Shown here: piece by piece, positions 8,204-16,031 of the stretch
Numbering within the stretch: the first letter of the stretch is position 1
Layout: every line of letters starts with the position of its first letter
NCBI RefSeq assembly: GCF_036178845.1
Contig: NZ_CP108070.1
Span: forward strand, 4,650,001-4,714,000
DNA length: 64,000 nucleotides
Source of the DNA: Streptomyces sp. NBC_00271
GTDB taxonomy: Bacteria > Actinomycetota > Actinomycetes > Streptomycetales > Streptomycetaceae
Direction: 5' to 3'
Translations under genes and position numbers: made by a program
Notes under the pieces: generated by a model
Seen by the model: the letters and a program-made list of their open reading frames with translations, nothing else
What the model was told of the DNA's origin: nothing
The model's database searches: none

Positions 8204-8700
8204 CAGCCGCGCAAACTGTGCGCGGGCAGGAGTACGTGAGCCGCGCTGAGCAGGATCTCCTCGTTACCCGCGAAGGCTGCCAGGCTCTCCGGCTCGACGG
8301 GCTTGCCGGGCTCGGCCTCGGGCCAGGCGCGGGTGGCGAACAGAAAGTAGGCGTAGCCCCGTTCACCGACCGCAGCGAGCCACTCGGGCGGCACGACGCA
8401 CTGAGCGTTGAGGTACGGCATCGAGACGACGGCCTGGCCCGCCTCGACAAGGAGGGTGAGCGGCAGGTTCGGCTGCCGGGTCCCGTCGAGGAGCGAGTCG
8501 CCGACGGGCAGACCATTGTTCCGCAGCAACTGCTCGATGGCAGCCGTGGCGGCCTCCGGGCCGCCTTCACCGTCCCCCAGGGAGTAGGCGAGGAGATAGG
8601 GCATGTCGCCGTCGGGCACTTCACCGCTGAAGGCAATGACGGCGAGCGTGCCGAGATCGACGGCCCGGAAAGGGCGCGCTTGGCTTGAGGTTGAGGTCAC
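8203..8700 (-). CDS. DUF5949-like conserved Streptomyces protein
   Basis: A 165-residue soluble protein with no signal peptide or membrane segment. Visible segments include RAVDLGTLAVIAFSGEVPD, MPYLLAYSLGDGEGGPEAA and VVSMPYLNAQCVVPPEWLA. I recognise it as a Streptomyces-restricted conserved family, which I believe is DUF5949, found near developmental surface-protein genes. No enzymatic motif is visible. It is coupled to the VKOR gene by a TGATG overlap. Function is unknown. Confidence 0.7.
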   Translation of the reverse strand: MTSTSSQARPFRAVDLGTLAVIAFSGEVPDGDMPYLLAYSLGDGEGGPEAATAAIEQLLRNNGLPVGDSLLDGTRQPNLPLTLLVEAGQAVVSMPYLNAQCVVPPEWLAAVGERGYAYFLFATRAWPEAEPGKPVEPESLAAFAGNEEILLSAAHVLLPAHSLRG

Positions 8701-8878
8701 CGCGGAACCTTATCGACGCACCCGAACGGGCCCGGTCGATTTCTCACCCGAACGGCCGATGGTCGACGGGCGACCACACGAATGGGGGACGCTCCTCGAA
8801 CAACGCGAAGGGCCGACTCCGCGGGTACGGAATCAGCCCTTTCAGTCCGCGTGCGACGTCAATCGAGGGGGCGCGACG

Positions 8879-9118
8879 TCACTTGTTGTCGCACACGTTC
8901 CCAAACGCCGGGTTCAACGCGCCGATGACGTTGACGCTGAGGCCACAGGCGTTCACCGGAATGTCCACGGGGACCTGAATGACGTTGCCGGAGGCGACAC
9001 CGGGAGAATTGGCCGCCGCGCCCTGTGCGCCGGCATCGGCGACGGCGCTGCCCGCGGCGGCACCCGCGGCCATTCCGACGGTGGCGAAAATGAGAGCGGC
9101 CTTCTTGGCAAGGTTCAT
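8879..9118 (-). CDS. Short chaplin (aerial hyphae surface amyloid protein)
   Basis: A 79-residue precursor. The signal peptide (MNLAKKAALIFATVGMAAGA, cleaved after about AVA) is followed by one chaplin domain: SPGVASGNVIQVPVDIPVNA, then CG, NVIGALNPAFGN and a terminal CDNK. Two Cys residues bracket the hydrophobic core, as in Cys-containing short chaplins. Chaplins assemble into amyloid fibrils that lower surface tension and coat aerial hyphae and spores. The start at 9118 follows GGAAGGA; the longer upstream frame is spurious. Without alignment it cannot be assigned to one lettered S. coelicolor chaplin. Confidence 0.92.
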   Translation of the reverse strand: MNLAKKAALIFATVGMAAGAAAGSAVADAGAQGAAANSPGVASGNVIQVPVDIPVNACGLSVNVIGALNPAFGNVCDNK

Positions 9119-9235
9119 CGTCCGTCCTTCCTTGGTGACTTTCTTCAGCCTAGGGATGAGTCCGCAGGCCTTTCGGGAAGACACGCGATGAAGGGAATCC
9201 ATTTCCCTGAACCGACTGGCTCCGGAGGGAACCGA

Positions 9236-9538
9236 TCAGCTCCGGAGGGGAAGTCCGCCGAGGAGCCGCGCGGGGCCGCCGGCCGCGTTGAGCGCCTTCG
9301 TCGTGCCGCTCACGGTGTTGAGCACCGAACTCTTGTTCTCGGTGTCGAGCGCGTTCGACTGATGCTGCAGGGGCTGCACGTCCTTCAGGCTGAGCGAGCG
9401 CGGGCTGCCGATGGTCTCCAGCGCGCCGTTGAGACTGGTGGGCGTGAGGTCGGAGGCCTCGACGGCAAAGGCCGGTGCGGCGGCACCAGCGATGACCATG
9501 GACCCGGCAACGACAGCGGCAGCATTCAGGGACTTCAT
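9236..9538 (-). CDS. Small secreted protein between chaplin genes
   Basis: A 100-residue protein with a clear signal peptide (MKSLNAAAVVAGSMVIAGAA, cleavage near PAFA) and a short polar mature part with no Cys, ending GGLPLRS. It is not a chaplin or rodlin because the domain signatures are absent. GAAAGGA precedes ATG 9538. It is embedded among chaplins on the same strand, so a role at the aerial surface is plausible but unproven. Confidence 0.65.
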   Translation of the reverse strand: MKSLNAAAVVAGSMVIAGAAAPAFAVEASDLTPTSLNGALETIGSPRSLSLKDVQPLQHQSNALDTENKSSVLNTVSGTTKALNAAGGPARLLGGLPLRS

Positions 9539-9749
9539 CGTGTTCCTTTCTTCGGTGACAGGTGCCACCGGAGGGAATTTCCGCTTTTTCCGGACTGACT
9601 AACGAGGCCCGGACACGAAGGAAACCCTGTGCAGACGTTTCCCGCACCCCACCCGAGCGTCTGACCCGGCAGGTCAATGACCGGGGCGAGGTTGCCGCCG
9701 CTGTCGGCCCCACGACGTCACCTGTGCCAGGAGCATCGGGACAACGCGG

Positions 9750-9783
9750 GCCGGCCGCCCTCCCGTTGGGGAAGGCGGCCGGC
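9750..9783 (-). terminator. Terminator of the chaplin gene at 9803-10042
   Basis: A 10-bp perfect stem (GCCGGCCGCC with GGCGGCCGGC) and a 14-nt loop lie 20 bp past the stop codon. Confidence 0.7.
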
Positions 9784-9802
9784 AAAAGGGTTGGCGCTGA
9801 CG

Positions 9803-10042
9803 TCAGCCGTTGGCGCAGGTGTTGCCGAACGCGGGGTTCAGCAGACCGATGACGTTCACGGTGTTCCCGCAGGCGTTGACCGGAACGTGGATGGGCACCT
9901 GCAGGACGTTGCCCGACAGGACGCCAGGGGATTGGGCCGCCGAGCCGGTTGCGCCGCTGTCGGCGGCAGCGATGCCGGCGGTGCCCGCCATGGCAGCGGC
10001 GGCAACGGTGGTCAGGGCCAGGCCCTTCGCGATACGCGACAT
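9803..10042 (-). CDS. Short chaplin
   Basis: A 79-residue precursor with a signal peptide (MSRIAKGLALTTVAAAAMAG, cleaved near AAA-DSG) and one chaplin domain: SPGVLSGNVLQVPIHVPVNA, CGNTVNVIGLLNPAFGNT and a terminal CANG. Both cysteines are present. AAGGAG is well placed before ATG 10042. It has its own terminator, so it is probably monocistronic, as chaplin genes usually are. The domain differs from the one at 8879-9118 mainly in the Gly-Asn-Thr after the first Cys. Confidence 0.93.
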   Translation of the reverse strand: MSRIAKGLALTTVAAAAMAGTAGIAAADSGATGSAAQSPGVLSGNVLQVPIHVPVNACGNTVNVIGLLNPAFGNTCANG

Positions 10043-10457
10043 GGAGAAGTGCTCCTTGGAATCGTCACAACGTCCGGGCGAGATGCCCGGTGCTGGAATC
10101 AACGCGCAGGACACGCACGAGTTGCGGCTCCAAAGGAGTGATCTCACCGTCACCGAACTCCACCATTCCGAAACATTCATGAGATTTAACCGACAAACGC
10201 AGTGAGTGGCTGGCGCCGAAAACCTCCCGCAGCTCCTTGCCAAGGGGGATGCCGGAATCAGGCTCGGAATACCGACCTGAAATCAGACCTCGGCCATCCA
10301 TCGGGAGTTGGACCCCGCGCAAGAACTGGCGCACTGCACCGGGCCACCTGGAGACCGACCGAGACCCCAGCACCCGCGGACCGGCACGGGCGGGACGCGG
10401 CCATGCGCGTCCAGGCGCCGGTGCCAAGGAGCGGAAGGACAAAGGGAACAGCACAAT
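10043..10457. other. Chaplin upstream region, no gene seen
   Basis: This 415-bp stretch lies upstream of the short chaplin and holds its promoter and leader. The first 190 bp upstream of the start are relatively AT-rich for this genome. No ORF with a credible start or product is visible. Confidence 0.5.
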
Positions 10458-10491
10458 TGGGTGCCGGGCGCGGCGAAGCGTCCGGCACCCA
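10458..10491 (-). terminator. Terminator of the long chaplin gene
   Basis: A 10-bp stem (TGGGTGCCGG with CCGGCACCCA) and a 14-nt loop lie about 10 bp past the stop at 10502. Confidence 0.65.
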
Positions 10492-10501
10492 GAGCGTCGT
10501 A

Positions 10502-11338
10502 CTACCGGCGGGAGGCGACTCGACCTCGTCGGTACAGGACGGCTCCGCCGATCAGCAGCGCGGCGCCGGCGGCCGAGGCCCCGAGCACGCTCTCACTGCC
10601 GGTGTGCGCCAGCGTGGGCGGATTCTCGGAGGGAGAATCGGGCAGGACCGGCTGCCGGACGGTCAGCGGGGGAGTGACGGGCGTCACCGGCGGGACCGTC
10701 GGAGGCGTTACCGGCGGAACGGTCGGAGGCGTCACCGGCGGGACCGTCGGAGGCGTTACCGGCGGAACGGTCGGAGGCGTCACCGGCGGGACCGTCGGAG
10801 GTGTCACCGGCGGGACCGTCGGAGGCGTCACCGGCGGAACGGTCGGAGGCGTGCTGGGAGGTGTCACCGGCGGAACGGTCGGAGGGGTCACCGGCGGGGT
10901 GTTGACGTTGCCCCCAGGCCCGTTCCCGCACCTGTTGCCGAACGCCGGGTTCAGCAGGGCGACGACGTCGACCGTGTTGCCGCACGCGTTCACCGGAACG
11001 TCCACCGGGGCCTGGGCATGGTTGCCCGACAGGACGCCGGGCGAGCCCTGGGTCCTGCCGGACGCCGTGGAGCCGGACGAGCCGCCCTGCGAACCCGAGC
11101 CGTTGGTGCAGGAGTTCCCGAAGGTCGGGTTGAGCGCGCCGATCACGTTGACGGTGTTGCCGCAGGCGTTCACCGGCACGTGCACCGGAACCTGAACGCT
11201 GTTGCCCGACGCGACGCCGGGTGAGTCCATAGCGCTGGCGTCCGCGTGCGAGTCCGCGAACACGGGGGTGCCGTACAGGGACAGGATGCTCGTCGCGGCC
11301 GCGGCCACGACCATTCCCCTACTCAGGTTCTGTCGCAA
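10502..11338 (-). CDS. Long chaplin with two chaplin domains and sortase anchor
   Basis: A 278-residue cell-wall-anchored chaplin. After the signal peptide come two chaplin domains, each with SPGV(A/L)SGN, a VNACGNTV core and a closing Cys (GNSCTNG, GNRCGNG). A long Thr/Val/Pro spacer made of PPTVPPVT repeats follows. Then come an LAHTG sorting signal, a hydrophobic helix and YRRGRVASRR. Long chaplins of S. coelicolor (ChpA-C) have this layout and are attached to peptidoglycan by SrtE sortases to nucleate short chaplins. The TTG start at 11338 is chosen because AGGAAG lies about 10 nt upstream and the protein then begins with the usual MRQ plus signal peptide. The two domains differ, so they are not a recent tandem copy. 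Confidence 0.92.
   Translation of the reverse strand: MRQNLSRGMVVAAAATSILSLYGTPVFADSHADASAMDSPGVASGNSVQVPVHVPVNACGNTVNVIGALNPTFGNSCTNGSGSQGGSSGSTASGRTQGSPGVLSGNHAQAPVDVPVNACGNTVDVVALLNPAFGNRCGNGPGGNVNTPPVTPPTVPPVTPPSTPPTVPPVTPPTVPPVTPPTVPPVTPPTVPPVTPPTVPPVTPPTVPPVTPPTVPPVTPVTPPLTVRQPVLPDSPSENPPTLAHTGSESVLGASAAGAALLIGGAVLYRRGRVASRR
10689..10892 (-). repeat. 24-bp tandem repeat array inside the long chaplin gene
   Basis: Eight near-identical 24-bp units encode the VTPPTVPP spacer. Two sequence variants (one with GGGACCGTC, one with GGAACGGTC) alternate in the first four units, suggesting expansion as 48-bp dimers. One unit boundary (about 10854-10868) is irregular. Copy number should vary between strains, changing spacer length in steps of eight residues. 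Confidence 0.9.
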
Positions 11339-11375
11339 TCTCGTTGTCTTCCTGCTTGAAAGAAGTGAGGAAAGC

Positions 11376-11408
11376 CGGCCTTGGTGCCGAAAGAGCGACC
11401 CAAGGCCG
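11376..11408 (-). terminator. Terminator of the chaplin gene at 11444-11677
   Basis: A 9-bp perfect stem (CGGCCTTGG with CCAAGGCCG) and a 15-nt loop lie between the chaplin stop and the next chaplin start. Confidence 0.65.
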
Positions 11409-11443
11409 ACCATGACACAGCCGGGAAGGCTGGTGTTGTCGCG

Positions 11444-11677
11444 TCAGCCGTTGGCGCAGCTGTTGCCGAACGCGGGGTTCAGCAGGGCGATGACGTCGAC
11501 CGTGTTGCCGCACACGTTGACGGGGACGTGAATGGGGACCTGAATCACATTGCCCGAGAGGACACCCGGCGAGCCGACGGCGGAACCCTCGGCACCGGCG
11601 TCCGCGAAGGCCGGGGCGCCCATGCCCAGGGCCATGATCGCGCCGGCGACAACAACAGCGCTCTTCTTGTGCTTCAC
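11444..11677 (-). CDS. Short chaplin
   Basis: A 77-residue precursor with a signal peptide (HKKSAVVVAGAIMALGMGAP, cleaved near AFA-DAG) and one chaplin domain: SPGVLSGNVIQVPIHVPVNV, CGNTVDVIALLNPAFGNS and a terminal CANG. The GTG at 11677 is the start, since GAAGGG is 8-9 nt upstream; the longer frame upstream is spurious. Its VDVIALLNP variant matches the second domain of the neighbouring long chaplin more closely than the other short chaplins do, which suggests exchange between neighbours. Confidence 0.92.
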   Translation of the reverse strand: MKHKKSAVVVAGAIMALGMGAPAFADAGAEGSAVGSPGVLSGNVIQVPIHVPVNVCGNTVDVIALLNPAFGNSCANG

Positions 11678-11819
11678 GTAATTTCCCTTCTCTGCGGTCA
11701 TGGCCCTATGACGGCCGAAACCGAGCGAGCACACCTTGAGCGGCTCGCACCACGACCTGCAGTCCGTAAACGAGGGAGGACCGTCCGAAGAAACTAAAGA
11801 AAGTGCGCCGCTTGGGAAT

Positions 11820-11948
11820 TCACTCGAATCGCCCTGTGCTCGAATCGGCACCGAGGTGCACACGAACACCCATGCGGGAAGGAACGGTTCGCGCCGACAC
11901 ACGGGCGACGGAAGCTGCGACCGCCGCGGCCACCGCCTTCTTGAACAT
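11820..11948 (-). pseudogene. Truncated rodlin-like ORF (signal peptide remnant)
   Basis: A strong ribosome-binding site (AAAGGA, about 8 nt) precedes ATG 11948. The first 15 codons read MFKKAVAAAVAASVA, very like rodlin signal peptides such as MKKLWATAAIAASVAG of the gene at 12795. The frame then turns into an Arg-rich tail without rodlin motifs and stops after 42 residues. No rodlin sequence continues in the other frames. It is best read as the 5' end of a lost rodlin gene, in opposite orientation to the two intact ones. It could instead be a tiny expressed peptide. Confidence 0.55.
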
Positions 11949-12139
11949 GCGCCGTTCCTTTCCGCGCAGAGACATATATTCCTGCTCTCGCATCAACCCG
12001 GCGATCCTGGACTGGTTTCGGTGATTCACCCGATCGGCCGCATTGGGCCATCAGGGTGAATGGGAGCAACCACGGGCGTCCGCGGCGGTTGAACCACATC
12101 GCTCCGATGGACGGGGTTTCTTCAGAATGGATCCAGCCA

Positions 12140-12550
12140 GTGATCAAGAAGGTTATGACCGCCGCCGCGGTCACCGTTTGCGCCGTCGGCGCTTCCGCTG
12201 CTGCCGCGCCGCAGGCGCTGGCGATCGGGAATGACGGTGGGACGACGTCCGTCAGCGGCGTCGGTGCCACCCAGTCGTTCGGCAACTCGGCGACCACGGG
12301 GAACATGAGCCCGCAGCTGGGGCTCATCCAGGGCTCGCTGAACAAGCCCTGCGTCGGCCTGCCCGCGAAGGCCAACGCGGGCTCGCTCGTCGGCGTCGTC
12401 CCGATCGCCGTCCAGGACGTCCCGGTCCTGTCTGCCCCGCAGAACCAGCAGTGCGTCGAGAACTCCACCCAGGCCAAGGGCGACGAACCGCTGTCGCACG
12501 TCCTGGACCAGATCCCGGTCCTGTCCGGCAACGGTGTCGGCAACAAGTAG
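12140..12550 (+). CDS. Rodlin (rodlet layer protein)
   Basis: A 136-residue secreted rodlin. The signal peptide runs to APQALA. The mature protein begins IGNDGGTTSVSGVGATQSFG and contains the rodlin signatures MSPQLGLIQGSLNKPCVG, PIAVQDVPVLSAPQNQQC and NSTQAKGDEPLSHVLD. Two Cys residues are conserved. Rodlins organise chaplin fibrils into paired rodlets on aerial hyphae and spores. The start is GTG 12140 (V-IKKVMT...), matching the N-terminus of the paralogue; the upstream ATG would add a non-signal extension. The ribosome-binding site is weak. Confidence 0.92.
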   Translation: MIKKVMTAAAVTVCAVGASAAAAPQALAIGNDGGTTSVSGVGATQSFGNSATTGNMSPQLGLIQGSLNKPCVGLPAKANAGSLVGVVPIAVQDVPVLSAPQNQQCVENSTQAKGDEPLSHVLDQIPVLSGNGVGNK

Positions 12551-12558
12551 CACTTTCC

Positions 12559-12594
12559 GTCGGCGGGCCGCAGAACTCTCGGCGGCCCGCCGAC
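12559..12594 (+). terminator. Terminator of the first rodlin gene
   Basis: A 13-bp perfect stem (GTCGGCGGGCCGC with GCGGCCCGCCGAC) and a 10-nt loop lie 8 bp after the stop codon. Confidence 0.8.
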
Positions 12595-12794
12595 CCACCT
12601 TCTTTACGTGACCATTCACTTGCCGATTCACGTCACGAGTCACGTGTCGAAGAGGCCCACTGGCATATCGGGTGACGGGCCGAACGCCCCGCATGCTGGG
12701 CCAAATGGGGCACTACCCGCAACCCTTGGGCGGTCTGCCCAGTTGATGATCATGCAGCTCCCCAACAGGAGTCCGCTTTTCGAAGGGAATGAAC

Positions 12795-13202
12795 ATGAAG
12801 AAGCTGTGGGCAACCGCGGCTATCGCCGCTTCTGTCGCCGGTATCTCGGCCGCGGCCGCCCCCCAGGCTCTGGCGATCGGCGACGACGGTGGCACGACCT
12901 CCGTCAGCGGCTACGGCGCCACGCAGTCGTTCGGCAACTCGGCGACCTACGGCAGCATGAGCCCGCAGATGGCGCTCATCCAGGGCTCGCTGAACAAGCC
13001 CTGCGTCGGCCTGCCGGCCAAGGCCAACGTGGGCTCGCTCGTCGGCGTCGTCCCGATCGCCGTCCAGGACGTCCCGGTCCTGTCGTCCCCGCAGAACCAG
13101 CAGTGTGTCGAGAACTCCACCCAGGCCAAGGGCGACGAACCGCTGTCGCACATCCTGGACGACATCCCGGTCCTGTCGGGCAACGGCACGAACAACAGCT
13201 GA
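12795..13202 (+). CDS. Rodlin (second copy)
   Basis: A 135-residue rodlin closely matching the gene at 12140. The mature parts differ at only a handful of positions (for example YGSMSPQMALIQ against TGNMSPQLGLIQ), and long DNA stretches are identical, pointing to recent duplication or gene conversion. The signal peptide is MKKLWATAAIAASVAGISAA, ending APQALA. ATG 12795 is preferred over ATG 12789 because AAGGGA abuts the first ATG but is 6-7 nt from the second. The two intact rodlins are in tandem on the same strand, each with its own terminator. Confidence 0.92.
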   Translation: MKKLWATAAIAASVAGISAAAAPQALAIGDDGGTTSVSGYGATQSFGNSATYGSMSPQMALIQGSLNKPCVGLPAKANVGSLVGVVPIAVQDVPVLSSPQNQQCVENSTQAKGDEPLSHILDDIPVLSGNGTNNS

Positions 13203-13215
13203 TCCCAGCACCGCG

Positions 13216-13250
13216 AGAGCGGGCCGCCGAGCACCTCGGCGGCCCGCTCT
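13216..13250 (+). terminator. Terminator of the second rodlin gene
   Basis: A perfect 15-bp stem (GAGCGGGCCGCCGAG with its complement, plus an A-T pair) has a 3-nt CAC loop, just after the rodlin stop. Its right arm is the first copy of the 23-bp tandem repeat that follows. Confidence 0.85.
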
Positions 13251-13306
13251 TCGCGTGCCCGGCGGCCCGCTCTTCGCGTGCCCGGCGGCCCGCTCTTCGC
13301 GTGCCC
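13238..13306 (+). repeat. Three tandem 23-bp copies of the terminator right arm
   Basis: Units 13238-13260, 13261-13283 and 13284-13306 are identical (GGCGGCCCGCTCTTCGCG followed by TGCCC), and a decayed fourth copy begins at 13307. Each copy could pair with the single left arm at 13217-13231. Confidence 0.9.
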
Positions 13307-13388
13307 GGTGGCCCTCTTGGCGTACTCGGCGAACCACCCTTCGCCGCTCACTACGCCGCGTACGGTCGCCAAGTCCTTACCGCCGCCG

Positions 13389-14993
13389 CTATCCCATGAG
13401 TCCGCTCGCCCGCTCCACCGCGGCCGCCAGGTCGTCCACCGCCTTGTCCTCCGCGGCGGAGGCCACCCGGTGGGCGCGGTCGGCGAGTTCGCCCAGCGGG
13501 AGGGCGCCGGGGAGCGGGTTCGCCTTGTCGTCGCCCGTGCGCAGGTCGTCGGCGAAGTACGCGGCGACGGCGTCGACCTGGAGGCGGGTGGAGGAGGTCC
13601 ACAGGTCCTCGTCGAGGGAGCCGGTCTCCAGTTGGCCGGACTCCTCGTGCGGGGCGCGGGTGTCGGGGTCGAGCCAGCGGACGCTCGCGGTGGCGAGGTG
13701 GCCGGAGGCGCCGGGCCTGGTGCGGACCGCGTAGAGGGCGGTGACCGTGTGGCCGGGGCCGATCTCGCCGCCGTCCACGCGGTCGTTGCGGAAGTCCTCG
13801 TCGGCGACCTGGCGGTCGTCGTATCCGATGAGCCGGAACTGCTTGACGGTCTGCGGGTCGAAGGCGACCTGTGCCTTGGCGTCGCGGGCCGTGAGGTCGA
13901 CGTTCTGCGGGAGCTGCTCGCAGAAGACCTTGCGGGCCTCCTCGATGGTCGAGACGTACGTCGTGTGGCCGTCGCCCTTGTCGGCGAGGCGCTCCATGAG
14001 GGCGTCGCCGTACTCGCTGCCCACGCCGACGCCGAAGAGGGTGATGCCGTGTTCGCGGCGGGCGGTGGAGATGTTCTCGAGGATGGCGTCCGCGTCGGTC
14101 TCGCCGGTGTTGGCGAGGGCGTCGGAGATCAGCACGACGCGGTTGGTGGCGCCCTCGCGCAGTCCCTTGACGGCCGTGGCGTACCCGGTGCGCACGCCCG
14201 CGCCGAGGTTGGTCGACTCCGTCGGTTCCAGTCCCCTGATCGCGTCGTAGATACGGTCGCGGTGGTGGCCGACACGGGTCATCGGGAGCACGGTCCGGGC
14301 CTCGTCGCTGAAGGTGACCACGGCCACCGAGTCGTCGTCGCGCAGCCGGTCCGTCATCACGCCGAGGGCGTCCTGGGCGAGGTCGAGTCGGCCGGGCTCG
14401 CCCATGGAGCCGGATATGTCGATGACGAAGGTGAGGGCGGCGGGCGGGCGCTTGCCGCTCTGGGCGGCGTCGCGGGTGGCGAGGCCGACGCGGACCAGCG
14501 ACCAGTCCTTCTCCCGGGTGCGGGCGCCGTCGACGGTGACCGAGAAGCCGTTGCCGTCGGGACGCCGGTAGTCCTGCCGGAAGCTGTTGACGAACTCCTC
14601 GGGGCGGACCGTCGACGCCTCGGGCAGCCGGCCGTCGGCAAGGGCGCGGCGGGCGTAGCCGTAGGAGGCGGTGTCGACGTCGAGGGCGAAGGTGGAGAGG
14701 TAGTCGGGGGACGGCGCGAACTCGCGGCTCGCGTCACCCGTCGGCGTGTCCTTCTGCTCGCCCTGGGAGGTCCCGGAGGTCCGGTTCGGGGCGGGCTGCG
14801 GGAACCCGCGTCCGCCGGACTTGTTCGAACCGTCCGTCGAGGATCCGTCGTTGTCGCTCGCACCGCAGCCGGTGAGGAGCAGACCGCCGGCGAGCGTGAG
14901 GCCGATCAGGGTGGCGGCCAGTCGCCGCGGTCGCCCTGTCCTCGGCTGCCGCCGCGGTCGCACTGTGTGTTCGTCGTTCCCCGTCAGTGTCAT
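13389..14993 (-). CDS. von Willebrand factor A domain lipoprotein (YfbK-like)
   Basis: A 534-residue lipoprotein. The signal peptide ends in a lipobox LLLTGC (Cys about 43), so it is tethered to the outer face of the membrane. An N-terminal YfbK-type region (FALDVDTASYGYARRALADG) precedes a vWA domain with an intact MIDAS (DISGSMG, 192-198, then S/T and D further on). A C-terminal DUF3520-like domain follows. vWA proteins of this class bind partner proteins through a metal ion; the partner is unknown. A GAGGGGG site precedes ATG 14993. It faces the ABC transporter genes on the same strand but lies about 175 bp downstream of them. Confidence 0.88.
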   Translation of the reverse strand: MTLTGNDEHTVRPRRQPRTGRPRRLAATLIGLTLAGGLLLTGCGASDNDGSSTDGSNKSGGRGFPQPAPNRTSGTSQGEQKDTPTGDASREFAPSPDYLSTFALDVDTASYGYARRALADGRLPEASTVRPEEFVNSFRQDYRRPDGNGFSVTVDGARTREKDWSLVRVGLATRDAAQSGKRPPAALTFVIDISGSMGEPGRLDLAQDALGVMTDRLRDDDSVAVVTFSDEARTVLPMTRVGHHRDRIYDAIRGLEPTESTNLGAGVRTGYATAVKGLREGATNRVVLISDALANTGETDADAILENISTARREHGITLFGVGVGSEYGDALMERLADKGDGHTTYVSTIEEARKVFCEQLPQNVDLTARDAKAQVAFDPQTVKQFRLIGYDDRQVADEDFRNDRVDGGEIGPGHTVTALYAVRTRPGASGHLATASVRWLDPDTRAPHEESGQLETGSLDEDLWTSSTRLQVDAVAAYFADDLRTGDDKANPLPGALPLGELADRAHRVASAAEDKAVDDLAAAVERASGLMG

Positions 14994-15167
14994 CCGTGCC
15001 CCCTCGGTGAGTCGCCTGTTCGCCGACTGTCTGCCGACGTCGTTGGGCCGACGTCTGTGACTGTGACGCCCGAGGGGGCCCGGATGTGCGCTACGGAGCG
15101 TTGCGGATGGATCTCGAAGCGGCCACGAAGGGCGGTCGTCGAGACCGGTAGGTGACGCTCCGGAGAT

Positions 15168-16031
15168 CTACGACACGATGTCCTTGCGCCGGAAACCCCG
15201 GAAGGCCAGGGCGAACAGGACGAGGGCGTACGTTATCGAAATCGCGGTGCCCTGGATCATGCCGCCCCACTCCGGGTTGGGCTGTATGGCGTCGGCCCAG
15301 GCGAACTGCCAGTGCGCGGGCAGGAAGTCGCGCCAGTGGCCGAGGGCGGTGACCGCGTCCAGGACGTTCCCCACGATCGTCAGGCCGACCGCGCCGCCGA
15401 CCGCGCCCAGGGGTGCGTCCGTCTTGGTGGACAGCCAGAACGCGAGCCCCGCCGTGACCAGTTGGGACACGAAGACGTACGCGATGACCACGAGGAGCCG
15501 CTGGGCCGCGGTGCCCGCGGAGAGCGCGCCGCCGGTGGGGATCTCCAGCGGCCCCCAGCCGTACGCCGCCGTGCCCACCGCGAGGGCGACGATCGGCAGC
15601 AGCACCATCGCGGCGAGGCTGAGGCCGAGCGCGACGGTGAGCTTGGACCACAGCAGCCGGGCCCGCGGCACGGGGGCCGCGAGCAGATAGCGCAGCGAGG
15701 ACCAGCTCGCCTCGGAGGCGATCGTGTCCCCGCAGAACAGCGCGACGGGGATGACCAGCAGGAATCCCGCGGAGACGAAGAGGTTCACCGCGGCGAAGTT
15801 GGCGCCCGACGCGGTCGCCGTGTCCATCAGGGTGACCTGCCCGTTGCGCGAGCCCGGGTCACCGCCGATCGCGAACGCGACGACGAGCACGAAGGGCAGC
15901 ACCGCGAGGATCGCGCCCATGACGAGCGTGCGGCGCCGCTTCAACTGCCGCAGCAGCTCGACCCGGAGCGGCAGCGTGTGCCGCGCCCGGTAGCCGTCCG
16001 CCGTCTCGGCCCGCTCGACGAGCGTGCTCAT
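15168..16031 (-). CDS. ABC-2 type transporter permease
   Basis: A 287-residue membrane protein with about six hydrophobic segments (LVMGAILAVLPFVLVVAFAI, AAVNLFVSAGFLLVIPVALF, and others) and the EASWSSLRYLLAAPVPRARL segment typical of ABC-2 permeases just before a coupling region. Its ATG overlaps the stop of the upstream gene by ATGA, so it is translationally coupled to the hydrolase/ATPase fusion at 16028-18685, which provides the nucleotide-binding domain. Substrate is unknown. Confidence 0.9.
   Translation of the reverse strand: MSTLVERAETADGYRARHTLPLRVELLRQLKRRRTLVMGAILAVLPFVLVVAFAIGGDPGSRNGQVTLMDTATASGANFAAVNLFVSAGFLLVIPVALFCGDTIASEASWSSLRYLLAAPVPRARLLWSKLTVALGLSLAAMVLLPIVALAVGTAAYGWGPLEIPTGGALSAGTAAQRLLVVIAYVFVSQLVTAGLAFWLSTKTDAPLGAVGGAVGLTIVGNVLDAVTALGHWRDFLPAHWQFAWADAIQPNPEWGGMIQGTAISITYALVLFALAFRGFRRKDIVS

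Noticed and set aside
10689..10892. Regular repeats considered as a CRISPR array
   Set aside because: Repeats are contiguous without unique spacers and encode the VTPPTVPP linker of a chaplin.
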